This document shows positions 18,627-29,400 of a stretch of DNA of 47,303 nucleotides, in pieces. The notes beneath the pieces are model-generated. The model was not told the DNA's origin, made no database searches, and worked only from the letters and a program-made list of their open reading frames with translations. Each line of letters opens with the position of its first letter. Position 1 is the first letter of the stretch. Both the position numbers and the translations under genes were made by a program. This DNA comes from Asterionellopsis glacialis (lineage: Eukaryota > Bacillariophyta > Plagiogrammaphyceae > Rhaphoneidales > Asterionellopsidaceae): the NCBI GenBank assembly GCA_014885115.2, contig WKLE02001930.1, forward strand, positions 1 through 47,303, read 5' to 3'.

Positions 18627-20075
18627 TCAACTCTTATTTTCTCGCGATAATGACTGTGGTGGTGGAGGAGGTAATTCCCGTAAGCAAAGGAAAGTGCCAA
18701 CAAAGAATATCACAATTGTCCAAGTCAACTGAGTAAATGGTTTCATTCGGGAAGCTGGAATGAACCAAAATCCAGTGGCCCACCCGAAGCTATGGATACA
18801 GGCATAGAAACCCATCGCACGGGACTGTTCTTCTCGACTTTCATAGTACACCCCAATGAGCCAAAATATGTACGTCATGACAACAGCTTCTGTGAAACCC
18901 CAGCAAGCATACGCAATAGTAGGTAAGATTACCTTGGCTCCGTCTGTGTAATCCATTGACACCACACAAAGTTCATCGTTGATTGCGTTCCGGCAGTCCC
19001 ATTCTTGTATGACAGCACAGATGTTACCAATAGTTGTAACAATGACTGAAACCCAAAGATTCCGAATCGCTACGACACGGTGCTGCCCTACAAGCCGACC
19101 GCCACAAAACCAGGAAGAGCCATCTAAAACCCGGCCAATCCACACAGCACCAACCATACATACGAAGTAAAATATTGTTACCTCCAAGCCCAACATAGCA
19201 TCGTTAAAATATCGATCTCCAAATGTTACAATTTGATAGGGCTGTTTATATCCATAGTAGAAAAACAGTATCAACAGATTTCGCATGCGACGAGTTCGGA
19301 ATAAAGCCAGAGTTTCAAAGGCTTCATTTTTCCAAGAAGACAATGTCTCCTGTTCATCATCTGCGTTTGCTGTAATAGATGAGTAAGATGGCTGATCGAT
19401 GAATAAATGCTGTTGAGACTCAGCGCCTACATTTGTTTCGAAACCATCTGCCTTTGATTCCTTTCTCAATTGGGAAGGCTGCAAGAGGAAACGTGTGCAA
19501 AACGCTGCTGCAACAATGAAGCCTAAAAATAGAATATAAAGCTCAGTAGCGCCACCGTTCCCCTCATTTTCATTCGTCTTATCAAAGTAGAAGAAAGAAA
19601 GCATGCCACCAATAATAGCACTTGCGTTGAAGAATGCCAAAAAGATACCAATAAGAGTTCCACCGTTTTCTGCCTGATCTGAATATTGTAGAATAAGCAC
19701 ACCTTGTGCATTCCAAAGGAGTGCAGCACCAAAACCATTCACAATTCCCCCGAGAATGACTACGCTTTCGGAAACGTCAAACACAAAGTAGACAAGGGAT
19801 GCCACGACTAACATAGCATATCCCATTATACCTAACGCCAAGGTCAAGCGTGCCCCAAGTCGAAGACAAACGGCTGGTGAAATGAAGGAGCTAAGAGTAA
19901 ATGTAATATAGAGTGCAAAGGTCGTGTTTGAAGCCAGGACATCGCCGTAAGTTCGCTGAGAGAAAGCTTGAATGGTTAAATACGATGCAAAATTTAGCAA
20001 AAATATGATCCCCAGTAATGTTGCTTGTGCAGGTGGAGTAAAGTACCAACTTCGAAGTTGATTAAGAAGCAACAT
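18627..20075 (-). CDS. UNC93-like major-facilitator membrane protein
   Basis: 482 residues from the ATG at 20075; the frame is open to the TAA about 90 bp further upstream, but without another ATG. It has about eleven or twelve hydrophobic helices. The start SWYFTPPAQATLLGIIFLLN, the helix-2 region and especially GIVNGFGAALLWNAQGVLILQYS match the UNC93 family (a branch of the major facilitator superfamily). A hydrophilic loop (about 205-250) separates two halves of six helices, then RRMRNLLILFFYYGYKQPY opens the second half. The C-terminal GFYACIHSFGWATGFWFIP and a proline-rich tail close it. UNC93 proteins act in ion-channel regulation or trafficking in animals; the algal role and any transported substrate are unknown. 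No intron is needed. Confidence 0.85.
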   Translation of the reverse strand: MLLLNQLRSWYFTPPAQATLLGIIFLLNFASYLTIQAFSQRTYGDVLASNTTFALYITFTLSSFISPAVCLRLGARLTLALGIMGYAMLVVASLVYFVFDVSESVVILGGIVNGFGAALLWNAQGVLILQYSDQAENGGTLIGIFLAFFNASAIIGGMLSFFYFDKTNENEGNGGATELYILFLGFIVAAAFCTRFLLQPSQLRKESKADGFETNVGAESQQHLFIDQPSYSSITANADDEQETLSSWKNEAFETLALFRTRRMRNLLILFFYYGYKQPYQIVTFGDRYFNDAMLGLEVTIFYFVCMVGAVWIGRVLDGSSWFCGGRLVGQHRVVAIRNLWVSVIVTTIGNICAVIQEWDCRNAINDELCVVSMDYTDGAKVILPTIAYACWGFTEAVVMTYIFWLIGVYYESREEQSRAMGFYACIHSFGWATGFWFIPASRMKPFTQLTWTIVIFFVGTFLCLRELPPPPPQSLSRENKS

Positions 20076-20914
20076 ATTTTGAAATTTGATAAACGCAATG
20101 AGATTCCAATCAAGAAATGTCACATTAGCACTATCTGAAGTAGACACCGAGATTTGCTTCGCAGAGTTAGATTGTGATTAACTTCAAAGTTTTGTGCAAT
20201 TCCCGCCATCCGCCGATGTTCTCATTGTGTTTTGTCCCTAACGTCTAAATTTCTTGACATTTTTCTTGACTGAAGTTACTTGATGGACCTTTTCGCACGG
20301 AAGAGAACAGACCATTTGAGCAGATTTAGGATGCGGATAAAGAATTTTTGTCAATCATTGATGAGGAGTGGCTAACTATCACACGATTTGGCTTTCGTCG
20401 GGTAAAAAAGTCCTACAGATGTTTTTGTACTAGCCTGACCGGTCCCAAGGTACGGATAAGTGCAGAAAAATCGAAAGGGCGGTCGGGAAAAATCTTCGCA
20501 TAGATAAGCAATGAAATAGGTACAGTAGGAATCAGTGGAAATGATAAAAAAAGTTCAAGAAAGATTACCCTATATATTATACATTGATTTCTACATACGT
20601 TGATTTAATCTAGCAAAATTCCGTAGATTTCACGCCAGCATTGCCATTTTAGTTGAACCTGAAAGGGTTGCGGCTAGGGACTGACTGTCTTTTTACTGGA
20701 CACTGCGTCTTCCGTATCTTGTAATGGCGGGCTTTGATGGCTCCGTTCTGTGTAATGGCGACAGAAAACGAACATATTAGATCTCGTAAAAACAAAAGAA
20801 CACATCAGTGCTTTATCCCAGAGAGGTATTGCGGTTCAATTGCGTTAACAAAATACTTTACAGTTTAGTCTAGTTGTCTCTTAAAAAAAGGTCAACGATC
20901 CAACGGTAGACAAG
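20076..20914. other. Divergent gap between UNC93-like and J-protein genes
   Basis: 839 bp between two 5' ends. There is one weak motif CCAAGGTACGG (20448) of the dispersed family. No coding sequence or repeat is recognised. Confidence 0.4.
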
Positions 20915-21734
20915 ATGATTCAATCTAGACTTTTAAGTTACTTACTATTTCTAATTCTTCTGGTTGTGATGCTCCCTAGAATGGCTACAAGCTTCACATG
21001 TTTTGTTGTTCCACGAAACCAAGGTCATCACAAACTTCGTACTTACAATCATCGAAGTGTTGCTATTTTAAAATCAGAAAGATCTGATGCAACTGATATG
21101 TACTTTAGGCAAAAACAAGAAGAACAATGGCATCACCATCGTCGAGTAGCACCAATTTATGAAAAGAAACTTGATAAACCTAAACGAAAAACTTTATATG
21201 ATATATTGGGGGCATCACCTACAGCTTCCAAAGCTGAATTGAAGAAACTATATATAACTCTAGCCAAACAAACACACCCTGATGCACAGATCAGTCAAAC
21301 TTCAACAAGACAAAAACATGGAGAAGACCTTCCAGAATTTACAGAAATTGCTAGAGCCTATGGTGTATTGTCAGATTCTCAAAAGGTAAGTACCCCCTAC
21401 ACGGGATGCGTGTCGCGTACGTCTTCTATAAGTCTGCCCCATTCTAATTCGATTGTTCTGACTAACCTTTCCTATCTACATTACAATATCTTGTGCATCA
21501 CCCCAAAAGCGTCAAAAATATGATCGAGACCTTATGGGAGAAGCATTTGCAGATCAGATTGTTGAAGCTGGTGAATTACTTGTTCGTTTGGCGATCAAGC
21601 TTGGTCAAGAAACATTACAAGCGATAGATCGTTTTCATTCAGAGCATCAGAATAATCATGATCACGATGCTGAGAAAACAACTGCCGCATATGCATCTCT
21701 AGAGAGAGATTTTTTTGTAAAGGAATCTCAATAA
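20915..21734 (+). CDS. J-domain (DnaJ/HSP40-type) co-chaperone with N-terminal signal
   Basis: J proteins stimulate HSP70 ATPase. Two exons, 20915-21385 and 21510-21734, joined in phase 0, give 231 residues. A hydrophobic N-terminus ([21 protein letters not shown]) ends at SFTCF, which resembles a diatom plastid signal junction, so plastid import is possible; the ER is the alternative. The J domain spans about 92-165: [20 protein letters not shown], the diagnostic HPD tripeptide in QTHPDAQ, and helix 4 rebuilt only after splicing (SDSQK joined to [10 protein letters not shown]). There is no Gly/Phe region or zinc finger, so it is a type III J protein. The C-terminal helix and acidic, His-rich tail are unassigned. 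The CT microsatellite starts a few bases after the stop. Confidence 0.88.
21386..21509 (+). other. Intron of the J-protein gene (124 bp)
   Basis: The donor is AAG|GTAAGT and the acceptor CCAAAAG|CGT. Joining restores the J-domain sequence [12 protein letters not shown] in frame. Confidence 0.9.
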
Positions 21735-21742
21735 GCAGTCGT

Positions 21743-21769
21743 ATCTCTCTCTCTCTCTCTCTCTCTCTC
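21743..21769. repeat. CT dinucleotide microsatellite
   Basis: A nearly pure CT run in the 3' flank of the J-protein gene. Confidence 0.9.
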
Positions 21770-22661
21770 GATATCATTTGAATCATATATTTGAATTTTA
21801 GTGTTAATTCAGATATGAATTAGCTTCTGAATTCCGAATTCCTACATAAATACTACGTGTGCCGAAGAAGAAAAAGGTGCTGTTCATGGGAACGTACACT
21901 TTATAGTCAATAACATAATGATTATGATGAAAAGTACCATTGCCTTTTTTAAATCTAAATACCTTATCTTCTTGATATCATTAAAGCCTATAGCAATACA
22001 GGAATTAGATTTTGAACAGAACTTTAAGAAGGGGGATTTTTACTTCTAGATTTAGTTCTTCTTATTGGTAAAAACGTTGCCATTATTGCATGAAAGGAAC
22101 CAACACTACTAATCCCACATGTTCAATTGAAATTTTATTAGTGATTGACAATACTGCTGTTATTGCTGCTGTTACTGTTCCTTTTGTAGTAGTGGATAGT
22201 AGAAGCAACAGCTTCCGCCACCGGTTGTGTGTTCTCATTGTCTCCAGGTACTACGGCAGTCTCACGTCCATGGACGCCCCTCGCTGGCAACAGGGACAAG
22301 AATGTGGAGGAACATCATGAGCCATCACCTACGATGACTCTGCCCCCCCGGATCGATTCTATTAATCCCACGTAGAATGCCACAAGACAAAATTATAAAT
22401 TTGTTCCAGACTATCGGTTAGCCATTTGCATATTGGCAGCATAGTGGAACAACTGCGTTACATAATACGTGATGGTACAATGAATAAGGTGCTATGCACA
22501 CCAGGTCTGTCTTGTGCTGATACATAAACTAACAAGTTCGAGATATAAACTTCCCAACAGATATTGAAGGAACGATGAAAGATTACGTCGTCTCCCATTC
22601 GAGAGAAGAAATCGAACAACCCAAATGGGCTAGTAAAGTCTGTTGAAGCATATTCATCTCA
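21770..22661. other. Convergent gap between J-protein and LRR genes
   Basis: 892 bp. An open stretch of about 75 codons exists at 22090-22320 on both strands, but neither reading resembles a protein family. One CCAGGTACTACGG occurs near 22245. No gene is supported. Confidence 0.4.
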
Positions 22662-23816
22662 TTAACATTGTCGGATTTGGAACAACTCAGGTTTGGACCT
22701 GATGTAATAATTCAATATTCCAGCCTTACGACAATCGACTATTAGTTTCTTTCCTTGGTTGGTATCGTTTTTGTTGTTTACACCATTATCATCAGATACA
22801 ACACAATTACCAAATTTGGATATAATATGAGACCAAATACCGACCGGTAACTCATTCTGATTGTGCCGTAAGATGTGTCGGTGACCCAAACAATTGAGAT
22901 CCGTGTAATATTTGACTTGATCTTGCAAGGGTGATGAATCATACCCAACATGTACATCACAAATCGAATAGCTTTGTGCTACTGCCTTTACAAGGGCCAT
23001 CTTACTTTCATCACTCACGATTCTTTCTTGTATTCCACCAATGCGAACCTTCGTAAGAGTATTGTTATGTGTTAGCATAGCACTGATTGCAACGATACAC
23101 TTTGAAGAAAACTGATTTCGTTCTAAATTGAGTGTTTCAAGTGTTGTATTGATACTACTAAAATTGGCTTTTTCTTGATGTTGGTGACGATAGAGCGCAC
23201 TGCAAATTTCGATAATACCCATGTGACTTATCTCATTATCATTAATATGTAATGCTGCAAGAGTCATATTAGTTCGTAACAGCTTGGCGATTTCCTTGGC
23301 ACCATGATTACCAATTTGATTCTTTGATAAATTCAATAATTTTATTGTTTTATTCTTTGCTAACCCACGGATAATAGTATCGATAGCTGTATAATGTTGG
23401 ATATTGCTACTGGTCATGTATCGTGTTTTTAACATTCCAAACGATTCCAATTGACAATATGAAAGTGCATTGGCAAAACGAGCAATCCCATCATGAAATA
23501 ATGATGTACCACTAGTGCTTGAACTAGAACTTGAAAGTACAAGCAGTGAACAATTATCAATGAATATATGTTTCAAGGTTGTATTTTGTTCAAGAAGACG
23601 CGACAATTCGTTCAATGCCATATTATCCATATCGATATTCGATATAACAAGGTCTTTCACACGAGTATTACACACCAAGGAATCAACGAATGTTTTGATA
23701 TTGTAATGTGTGGCTCTTGAACCATTCAATTCGACAAATGAAAGAATGGGATCATTGTTGCGAAGTGCATTACAAACTTCATTAAAGTCTTCGATTGGAT
23801 CAAAATAGTTCGCCAT
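22662..23816 (-). CDS. Leucine-rich-repeat (ribonuclease-inhibitor-type) protein
   Basis: 384 residues from the ATG at 23816 (MANYFDPIEDF); a GTG three codons upstream was not chosen. The middle, about 55-290, carries LRRs of the ribonuclease-inhibitor type with a period near 28. Examples are VKDLVISNIDMDNMALNELS, IKLLNLSKNQIGNHGAKEIA, LAALHINDNEISHMGIIEIC and LETLNLERNQFSSKCIVAIS. Such repeats form curved protein-binding surfaces. The C-terminal 90 residues (HRHILRHNQNELPVGIWSHII) lack repeats; similar tails occur in diatom LRR proteins of unknown role. There is no signal peptide or membrane segment, so it is probably cytosolic or nuclear. No partner can be inferred from the neighbours. Confidence 0.85.
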   Translation of the reverse strand: MANYFDPIEDFNEVCNALRNNDPILSFVELNGSRATHYNIKTFVDSLVCNTRVKDLVISNIDMDNMALNELSRLLEQNTTLKHIFIDNCSLLVLSSSSSSTSGTSLFHDGIARFANALSYCQLESFGMLKTRYMTSSNIQHYTAIDTIIRGLAKNKTIKLLNLSKNQIGNHGAKEIAKLLRTNMTLAALHINDNEISHMGIIEICSALYRHQHQEKANFSSINTTLETLNLERNQFSSKCIVAISAMLTHNNTLTKVRIGGIQERIVSDESKMALVKAVAQSYSICDVHVGYDSSPLQDQVKYYTDLNCLGHRHILRHNQNELPVGIWSHIISKFGNCVVSDDNGVNNKNDTNQGKKLIVDCRKAGILNYYIRSKPELFQIRQC

Positions 23817-25313
23817 GGGGCTCACAACGTTTGCGTGTACACCTTGTTTTCTGAGTAGTATGTATACAATGTCGAAATTCCTTTATTTCTTCTTCCTTTC
23901 TTTATTTTCGTATTGTTCAGCTTTATCTTCCAACACAATTTTCAAAAGTACCTTGAGTTTTCGCCGTCTGCAAATATAAGATTGTTGTTCCTGTTGTTGT
24001 AAAAGAAAATTTTTGTTTGTTTGCATTTCTGTAGCCTCACGTGTTTCTTTGTCTACACGACAGTCAGTAACCACCCAACATTCTGGCACGCCGACAAACA
24101 AATGCCAGAAAGGATGTCAGCTCCAAAGGGGTGGTCTCTAACGGGAAGTATGTACTGTAGTCCTACGAGATTGGGGTTCTTTCCGAATGGGAACAGAACA
24201 ATCTCTCTATTGGAATTTTCGGTACAGAACCACCGGAACTTCGTTCTTACCTGGCACAAACACAACCAACTACAGCACCGATACTGGGGGCTGTTACGTA
24301 CAGGTACGGAGCAGGCACATTACTGATAAAAAATGATTACGAAATTTCAAAATATTGACTTCAGCCAATCAAGTATGTATAGCTCTCGTACGTCATGTCC
24401 ATTCTCAAGTAAAATGATGTATGCTCCTACGGTGATTTTCGTAACTGGGAGTACCTATTGAGGTACCTGGTACTCCTTGTATACATAGTAGTAGTCCTAC
24501 CAGGCGTGTTATCAAAATGTCATAACTGTACGTACTAGTTACATGGTACCTGTCCCAGGTACCGGGTACGCTCCTTTTGAAAAGTTATCTGATACTTGGT
24601 ACTTTTATAACATATGCATCCCATCGTACGGTGAGTACAACATGCAATCACTAGCACGTATGTACTGTAGAAGTGCATACGTTGAACGGCCGTTGACACT
24701 ATGTCAAGACAGTATGTCTGCAATGCGTTGTCTTACTCCCCTCCAAAAGAAGAGAATACAGAGACCGGCACGGTTAGACGGACGGACCTGCACCGGAGTT
24801 AGAATATTTTCCTGCATACAGGTAGATCAACGTATTTCGATATGTCTGTGTTTCAAATTCTCCCATTTCTACAGGTACCAGCAGGACTGCTGACTCACCA
24901 CAGTTGTCTAGACAGTAGTGAGTCCTACCAGGTACCAGGTAATATTTATCCATGCACTGTATTGTGTACAGTGGACGCTTCGATATTGTGGAGGGAGTTG
25001 AACCATCTCATTATTTGTTTGACGTAATTTAGTAAACGAGCTCGCCAGACATTCAACGGAAAAGATTTTTTCATTTTTTTCATATCTTCTCATCTTTTGA
25101 TTGGTTGTGTTGGTTAAACGACTTGGCTCTTCTCTTCGCCTTGCGGCGCAGCTGTTCTTTGGGATCTTCTGTGGTTTTCACCACCCACGTCAAGGCAGTT
25201 GTGAGTTGTGATGCCCATTACTCAGTTCCTTGAGCGGACATACAGAAAACGAGTGTAATCTGTAGAAGCGAGTGTCATTACGGAGTCGCCCCAAATTGGC
25301 TTATTTTCCAATC
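23817..25313. other. 1.5-kb divergent intergenic region rich in GGTACC dyads
   Basis: This region lies between the 5' ends of the LRR and helicase genes. From 24300 to 24940 it has GAGGTACCTGGTACT (24458), the perfect dyad GGTACCTG-TCC-CAGGTACC (24545-24563), ACAGGTACCAGCAGG (24871) and GTCCTACCAGGTACCAGG (24921). Short open frames on both strands show no domain. A basic, Gln/Lys-rich 72-codon minus frame at 23883-24101 is probably spurious. Confidence 0.5.
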
Positions 25314-28300
25314 ATGTCAAATCCTCATGAACATTCCTTATTTGTAGCATTGCTTCCTCAAAATGTCGATGAGGCAGACTTGAAAAATCATATTGAACAT
25401 GTGTTAATTGGAATGGAAGTTACAGAAATTGACATTCATCGTTCGTCTCCACCACCACCTCGCCGCCGCGTTGAAACTTGTACGGCTACAATCAAGTTGA
25501 TAGATAATGCTGATGTAGAAACGTTGATAGCCGCAATTGAAAATGAAAATGATATTATTATACCAGATGAATTTTTAGATCCAATCACACGACAATTCAT
25601 GAAAGATCCTGTATTTTTAATTCCAAGTAATCGATTTGTTGATCGGTCCACTATCGATTTGCACTTGCAATTATCTCCTACGGATCCTTTCAATGAAAAA
25701 CCCATTACACAAGATATGATAACACCCGCCACGGAACGGAAACAGTATGTCAAGGAATGGCTTGTTTCCCAACTAAGTACGTCAGGTGGCGGTGGTGCAT
25801 CAAATGACAGTGGTGGTGGTACTCGACCACAACGACGCAGTCTGTCCTACAGATTATCCTCAGTACCCTTCCAAGGACAACGTATACATGTTCAAAATGC
25901 GAAACCTAACAAAGCTGAACGTAAAGACATAAAAACACAAGAACATTGGAAGAAAGCTTCACAAAAGATTGCTACTGAATTTCACAGGCATCTTTTGAAG
26001 AAACCATCCTTACTTGAACAAGCTACAGATCGTGAGCAAATGAAACAAATCTTTCGTGAGTATTGGCAAAGTTTATTGAAGGAATCACCATCGTCGTTAT
26101 CATCTATTGTTTCATCATTTACTGCTGGTGATTGTCGTACAATGGAAGTCAAGGTTATAATGATTTCACGTCGAAAAAAATTACTCAAATCAAAACGTCG
26201 TGGAGCTGCTGTCATTTTAGCAATTGCAAAACAACCAGGAAAATATCCATCCTTGGAAGAACAACGACAAAGAGAGAAAGTCATTAAGAAACAAAACGAA
26301 CTTTTGGAATCTAATAAAAAAGATATTGTTGTCCTAAATCCAGCCACGCAAAACAACAGCAAGAATGTGCTTGCACCTCTCAATAAGAATATCCCCTTGG
26401 TGTTTCTCTTCACTTCGGCAGACCACGGTACGAATCTTACAAATATTACCCTGAGTGGTGCTACTACGCAACTCAAATATTTCACTCTCCCAGACAATAT
26501 TATGCGTATTCTACCCATTTCATCTCTTGAAAACAAAAGTATTTATGTTTCATTCAAGGCTCAATTTGCAGGTATTTATAGATGCCATGTCACAATGACG
26601 TTTGAATCATCATCCAGTGACACTTTTTCGATACGTCGTCATTTGGTGATTCAAGGGGGCGATGAAGAATTGATTGATGTTTTGAAACCAACAACACCGT
26701 ATGTTAAGAAACAAACAAAATTCTTTGAACGGCCACCTGATGAAATCATACCTGCTCCCACCAAGGAAAGAGCATCCAGTTCCTACTTGGCCAAATTACC
26801 ATTCTACCACGTTCCCAAGGAAATACGTGAATTTGTGGCGTCACATGAATTAGAATCTGTGTTGGTTAAACCAGAAGTGGAACAAACCGATTTGACCATG
26901 TATACAGCCTTTTGGCAAAACTTACTATGGGCAAGTGAATTGCAGGCCTATAAGGATATACAACTCTATTATATGGATAAGATCAAACTCAAAAAGGAGG
27001 GTCGTATGTTTGTCTTGCATGTCCCTGGATTGGCGGAATCAAGACCCTCTGTACTTCGTGGAGATATTGTAAACATTACATGGAAGAACAAAAGGTATAA
27101 GGGTCTTGTGCAAATGACACGCCAACTAGATGTGCTGTTAGAATTTGATAAATCCTTTCATAAATCCTTCAATGTCAATTTAGATGTTGTGAATGTACGA
27201 TTTACCTTTACAAGAACAATCTTCCGAACAGCTCATGAGGGTGTAGTTCGTGCGCCTAATTCGATGGGTGCCAGAATGCTGTTTCCTAATCCAAGTGATG
27301 TGACTCCGCCCTCTATGATGGACTTATCAGCATCCTTCTCCAACGTTAGCTTTGATAACGGTCCTATCTCATGGGCCAATTCAAATTTGAATGCAGAACA
27401 GAAAGATTGTATAGAAAATATTTTGAATTCAACATGTGCTCCTCTACCATATATCATCTTTGGACCACCTGGAACAGGCAAAACTACAACATTGACAGAA
27501 GCTGTGTATCAACTTGCCCGTTCGGGGAATTCAAAGAATCAACAGAGAGGTTTGAATACTACTATTTCGATGGAAGAGCCACAAAGGATATTGCTTGTTG
27601 CTCCAAGCAATGATGCTTCTGATATTTTGGTTGAAAAACTTGCACCCTACTTTCCTACATCGGAAATGTTCCGTGCACTTGCTTTTAGTCGTAATGTCGA
27701 CGATGTATCGTCGATTGTTCGGCCGTATACCCAACCAGGTACTATTGATGATCAACTTGAACGCATCGTTTCATCACGTGTTGTAGTAAGTACAGTCAAT
27801 TTGGCTGCAAGATTCGCCTATTTTGGAGTTGATAAAGGGCACTTTGATATCCTTTGTGTGGATGAGGCAGGTCATGCTACAGAGCCTGAAGTGATTGCAG
27901 TTGCAGCTACACTTATGGATTTCAATGGCAGTAGTACTAAGAGTATTGGTGGAGTATCAACAACTTTCGATTGCGGTAGTAGCATTGGACCTGATCGAAG
28001 AATTGGAAGACTTGTCCTTGCTGGTGATCCTAAACAGCTTGGACCTGTCATTACATCCGATTTGTGCAAAAAGTTCGGATTAGATGTATCGTATATGGAA
28101 CGTCTATGTCAAACCAAGTCTTACAGCAAACAAGGTTTTAATAATACTTATCCATCCAATCGTATCACCAAACTGGTGCAGAATTATCGGTCTCACCCTG
28201 CCATTATGAAGCTTCCAAATTCACTCTTTTATGAAAATGAACTAGTCAATGCCGGCGATGTACTTCAAACACATGGTATGTGCCGATGGGAACACCTTCC

Positions 28301-28943
28301 GAAGAAATCTTTCCCTATTATTTTCCATGCTGTTCAAGGTGAAAATTTACAAGAGGGGACTTCTCCATCATGGTTCAATCCTCAAGAAGCCGAACTTGTT
28401 GTTCACTATGTGGACATTTTAGTGAATCATTCCAAACCATCGATCGACCCTGAAGATATTGGGATTATCACCCCCTATGCACGACAAGCACAAAAGATCC
28501 GCAAAGCGTTAGAAGTGAAGCACATTTTAGATATCAAGGTTGGCAGTGTGGAGACCTTTCAAGGACAAGAACGCCGTTGTATTATTCTCTCTACTGTCCG
28601 CTCTGAAAGTGAATTACTAGTATCCGACATGAAGTACAATCTTGGTTTTGTTTCTAATGAAAAACGCTTCAACGTAGCTTTGACAAGGGCGCAAAGTTTG
28701 TTGATTGTCATTGGAAATCCAAAAGTGTTGTCTACCGATAAGAAAAATTGGTTACCTTTTATGAGGTACTGCCACGAAAACAAAAGTTGGGCGGGGGAAC
28801 CTTGGGATCCTGACGCTGATACTGATGGTAGCGATGCAAATAAAGAAGAAGCTGTAGACCAGGATACTTCATGGGAACTTATAGATGAAATCAGTCAAGC
28901 GGTAGAACAAGAAGGTCTTGGATATATCAACAGAGAAGAATAA
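25314..28943 (+). CDS. RRM-like/U-box/MOV10-type SF1 RNA helicase fusion
   Basis: 1209 residues from the ATG at 25314; the frame is open 14 codons further up, without an ATG. Residues about 8-79 (LFVALLPQNVDEADLKNHIE, CTATIKLIDNADVETLIAAI) look like an RRM fold. About 83-152 is a U-box (IPDEFLDPITRQFMKDPVFL, then RFVDRSTIDLHL and DPFNEKPIT), the E2-binding module of E3 ubiquitin ligases. A basic middle and an Ig-like beta segment (about 355-450, SIYVSFKAQFAGIYRCHVTM) precede the SF1 helicase. There Walker A GPPGTGKT is at 717-724, the Walker B variant DEAG at 850-853, GDPKQLGPV at 904-912, NYRSHPAI, ETFQGQERR and NEKRFNVALTRAQ. Motif spacing matches MOV10/SDE3/Armitage, helicases linked to RNA silencing and retroelement control. 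The single frame without introns argues against a gene-model artefact. Ubiquitin ligase activity is inferred from the domain only. Confidence 0.9.
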   Translation: MSNPHEHSLFVALLPQNVDEADLKNHIEHVLIGMEVTEIDIHRSSPPPPRRRVETCTATIKLIDNADVETLIAAIENENDIIIPDEFLDPITRQFMKDPVFLIPSNRFVDRSTIDLHLQLSPTDPFNEKPITQDMITPATERKQYVKEWLVSQLSTSGGGGASNDSGGGTRPQRRSLSYRLSSVPFQGQRIHVQNAKPNKAERKDIKTQEHWKKASQKIATEFHRHLLKKPSLLEQATDREQMKQIFREYWQSLLKESPSSLSSIVSSFTAGDCRTMEVKVIMISRRKKLLKSKRRGAAVILAIAKQPGKYPSLEEQRQREKVIKKQNELLESNKKDIVVLNPATQNNSKNVLAPLNKNIPLVFLFTSADHGTNLTNITLSGATTQLKYFTLPDNIMRILPISSLENKSIYVSFKAQFAGIYRCHVTMTFESSSSDTFSIRRHLVIQGGDEELIDVLKPTTPYVKKQTKFFERPPDEIIPAPTKERASSSYLAKLPFYHVPKEIREFVASHELESVLVKPEVEQTDLTMYTAFWQNLLWASELQAYKDIQLYYMDKIKLKKEGRMFVLHVPGLAESRPSVLRGDIVNITWKNKRYKGLVQMTRQLDVLLEFDKSFHKSFNVNLDVVNVRFTFTRTIFRTAHEGVVRAPNSMGARMLFPNPSDVTPPSMMDLSASFSNVSFDNGPISWANSNLNAEQKDCIENILNSTCAPLPYIIFGPPGTGKTTTLTEAVYQLARSGNSKNQQRGLNTTISMEEPQRILLVAPSNDASDILVEKLAPYFPTSEMFRALAFSRNVDDVSSIVRPYTQPGTIDDQLERIVSSRVVVSTVNLAARFAYFGVDKGHFDILCVDEAGHATEPEVIAVAATLMDFNGSSTKSIGGVSTTFDCGSSIGPDRRIGRLVLAGDPKQLGPVITSDLCKKFGLDVSYMERLCQTKSYSKQGFNNTYPSNRITKLVQNYRSHPAIMKLPNSLFYENELVNAGDVLQTHGMCRWEHLPKKSFPIIFHAVQGENLQEGTSPSWFNPQEAELVVHYVDILVNHSKPSIDPEDIGIITPYARQAQKIRKALEVKHILDIKVGSVETFQGQERRCIILSTVRSESELLVSDMKYNLGFVSNEKRFNVALTRAQSLLIVIGNPKVLSTDKKNWLPFMRYCHENKSWAGEPWDPDADTDGSDANKEEAVDQDTSWELIDEISQAVEQEGLGYINREE

Positions 28944-29400
28944 CTTCTTTAAAGACCGTGGATGACCTTTCCTTGACCTACATGAATCCATACGGAGACA
29001 AGCACAGAGTCAAACAACACCAACTTCAACCTTTCTTCAAGAAAAGCAACATCGATAAGGGCACAGGTTTTAAATGTGTATTGACTAAAACAGTTTAGAT
29101 TTTGTTTATGCAACCTACGCAAATATGATATTGCAGGCATTCAGAATTTACTCTTGAAGTATCTTTATTCACTTTTGCTTAATTTCCGAGAGCAAAATTG
29201 CCAACGTATACAAATTCGATTTCTACCATTTGTGTAAGTATGTATCCTACATGGTAAACCTAGTCTCTTTTCTGATATGAACGAATGAACAAAGTATACA
29301 CATAGAAATATCTTTACTACCCTTGCAGGGAAGAATTCTGGTGTTTTTTTTCTCCGACAGTGTCGCCTCATGAACCACTACCAACTAGAAACACTATCAA
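28944..29400. other. Convergent gap between helicase and ABC transporter
   Basis: 457 bp between two 3' ends. No gene, repeat or GGTACC-type motif is recognised. Confidence 0.4.

Noticed and set aside
20076..20147. GTG at 20147 as start of the UNC93-like protein
   Set aside because: Non-ATG start; the ATG at 20075 begins MLLLNQLRSWYFTPPAQ, which matches the usual start of the family.
22090..22320. 75-codon frame as a small gene
   Set aside because: Open on both strands, no recognisable protein features and no supporting context.
23883..24101. Basic 72-codon minus-strand frame upstream of the LRR gene
   Set aside because: Low-complexity Lys/Gln content, no domain, and it lies in a motif-rich promoter-like region.
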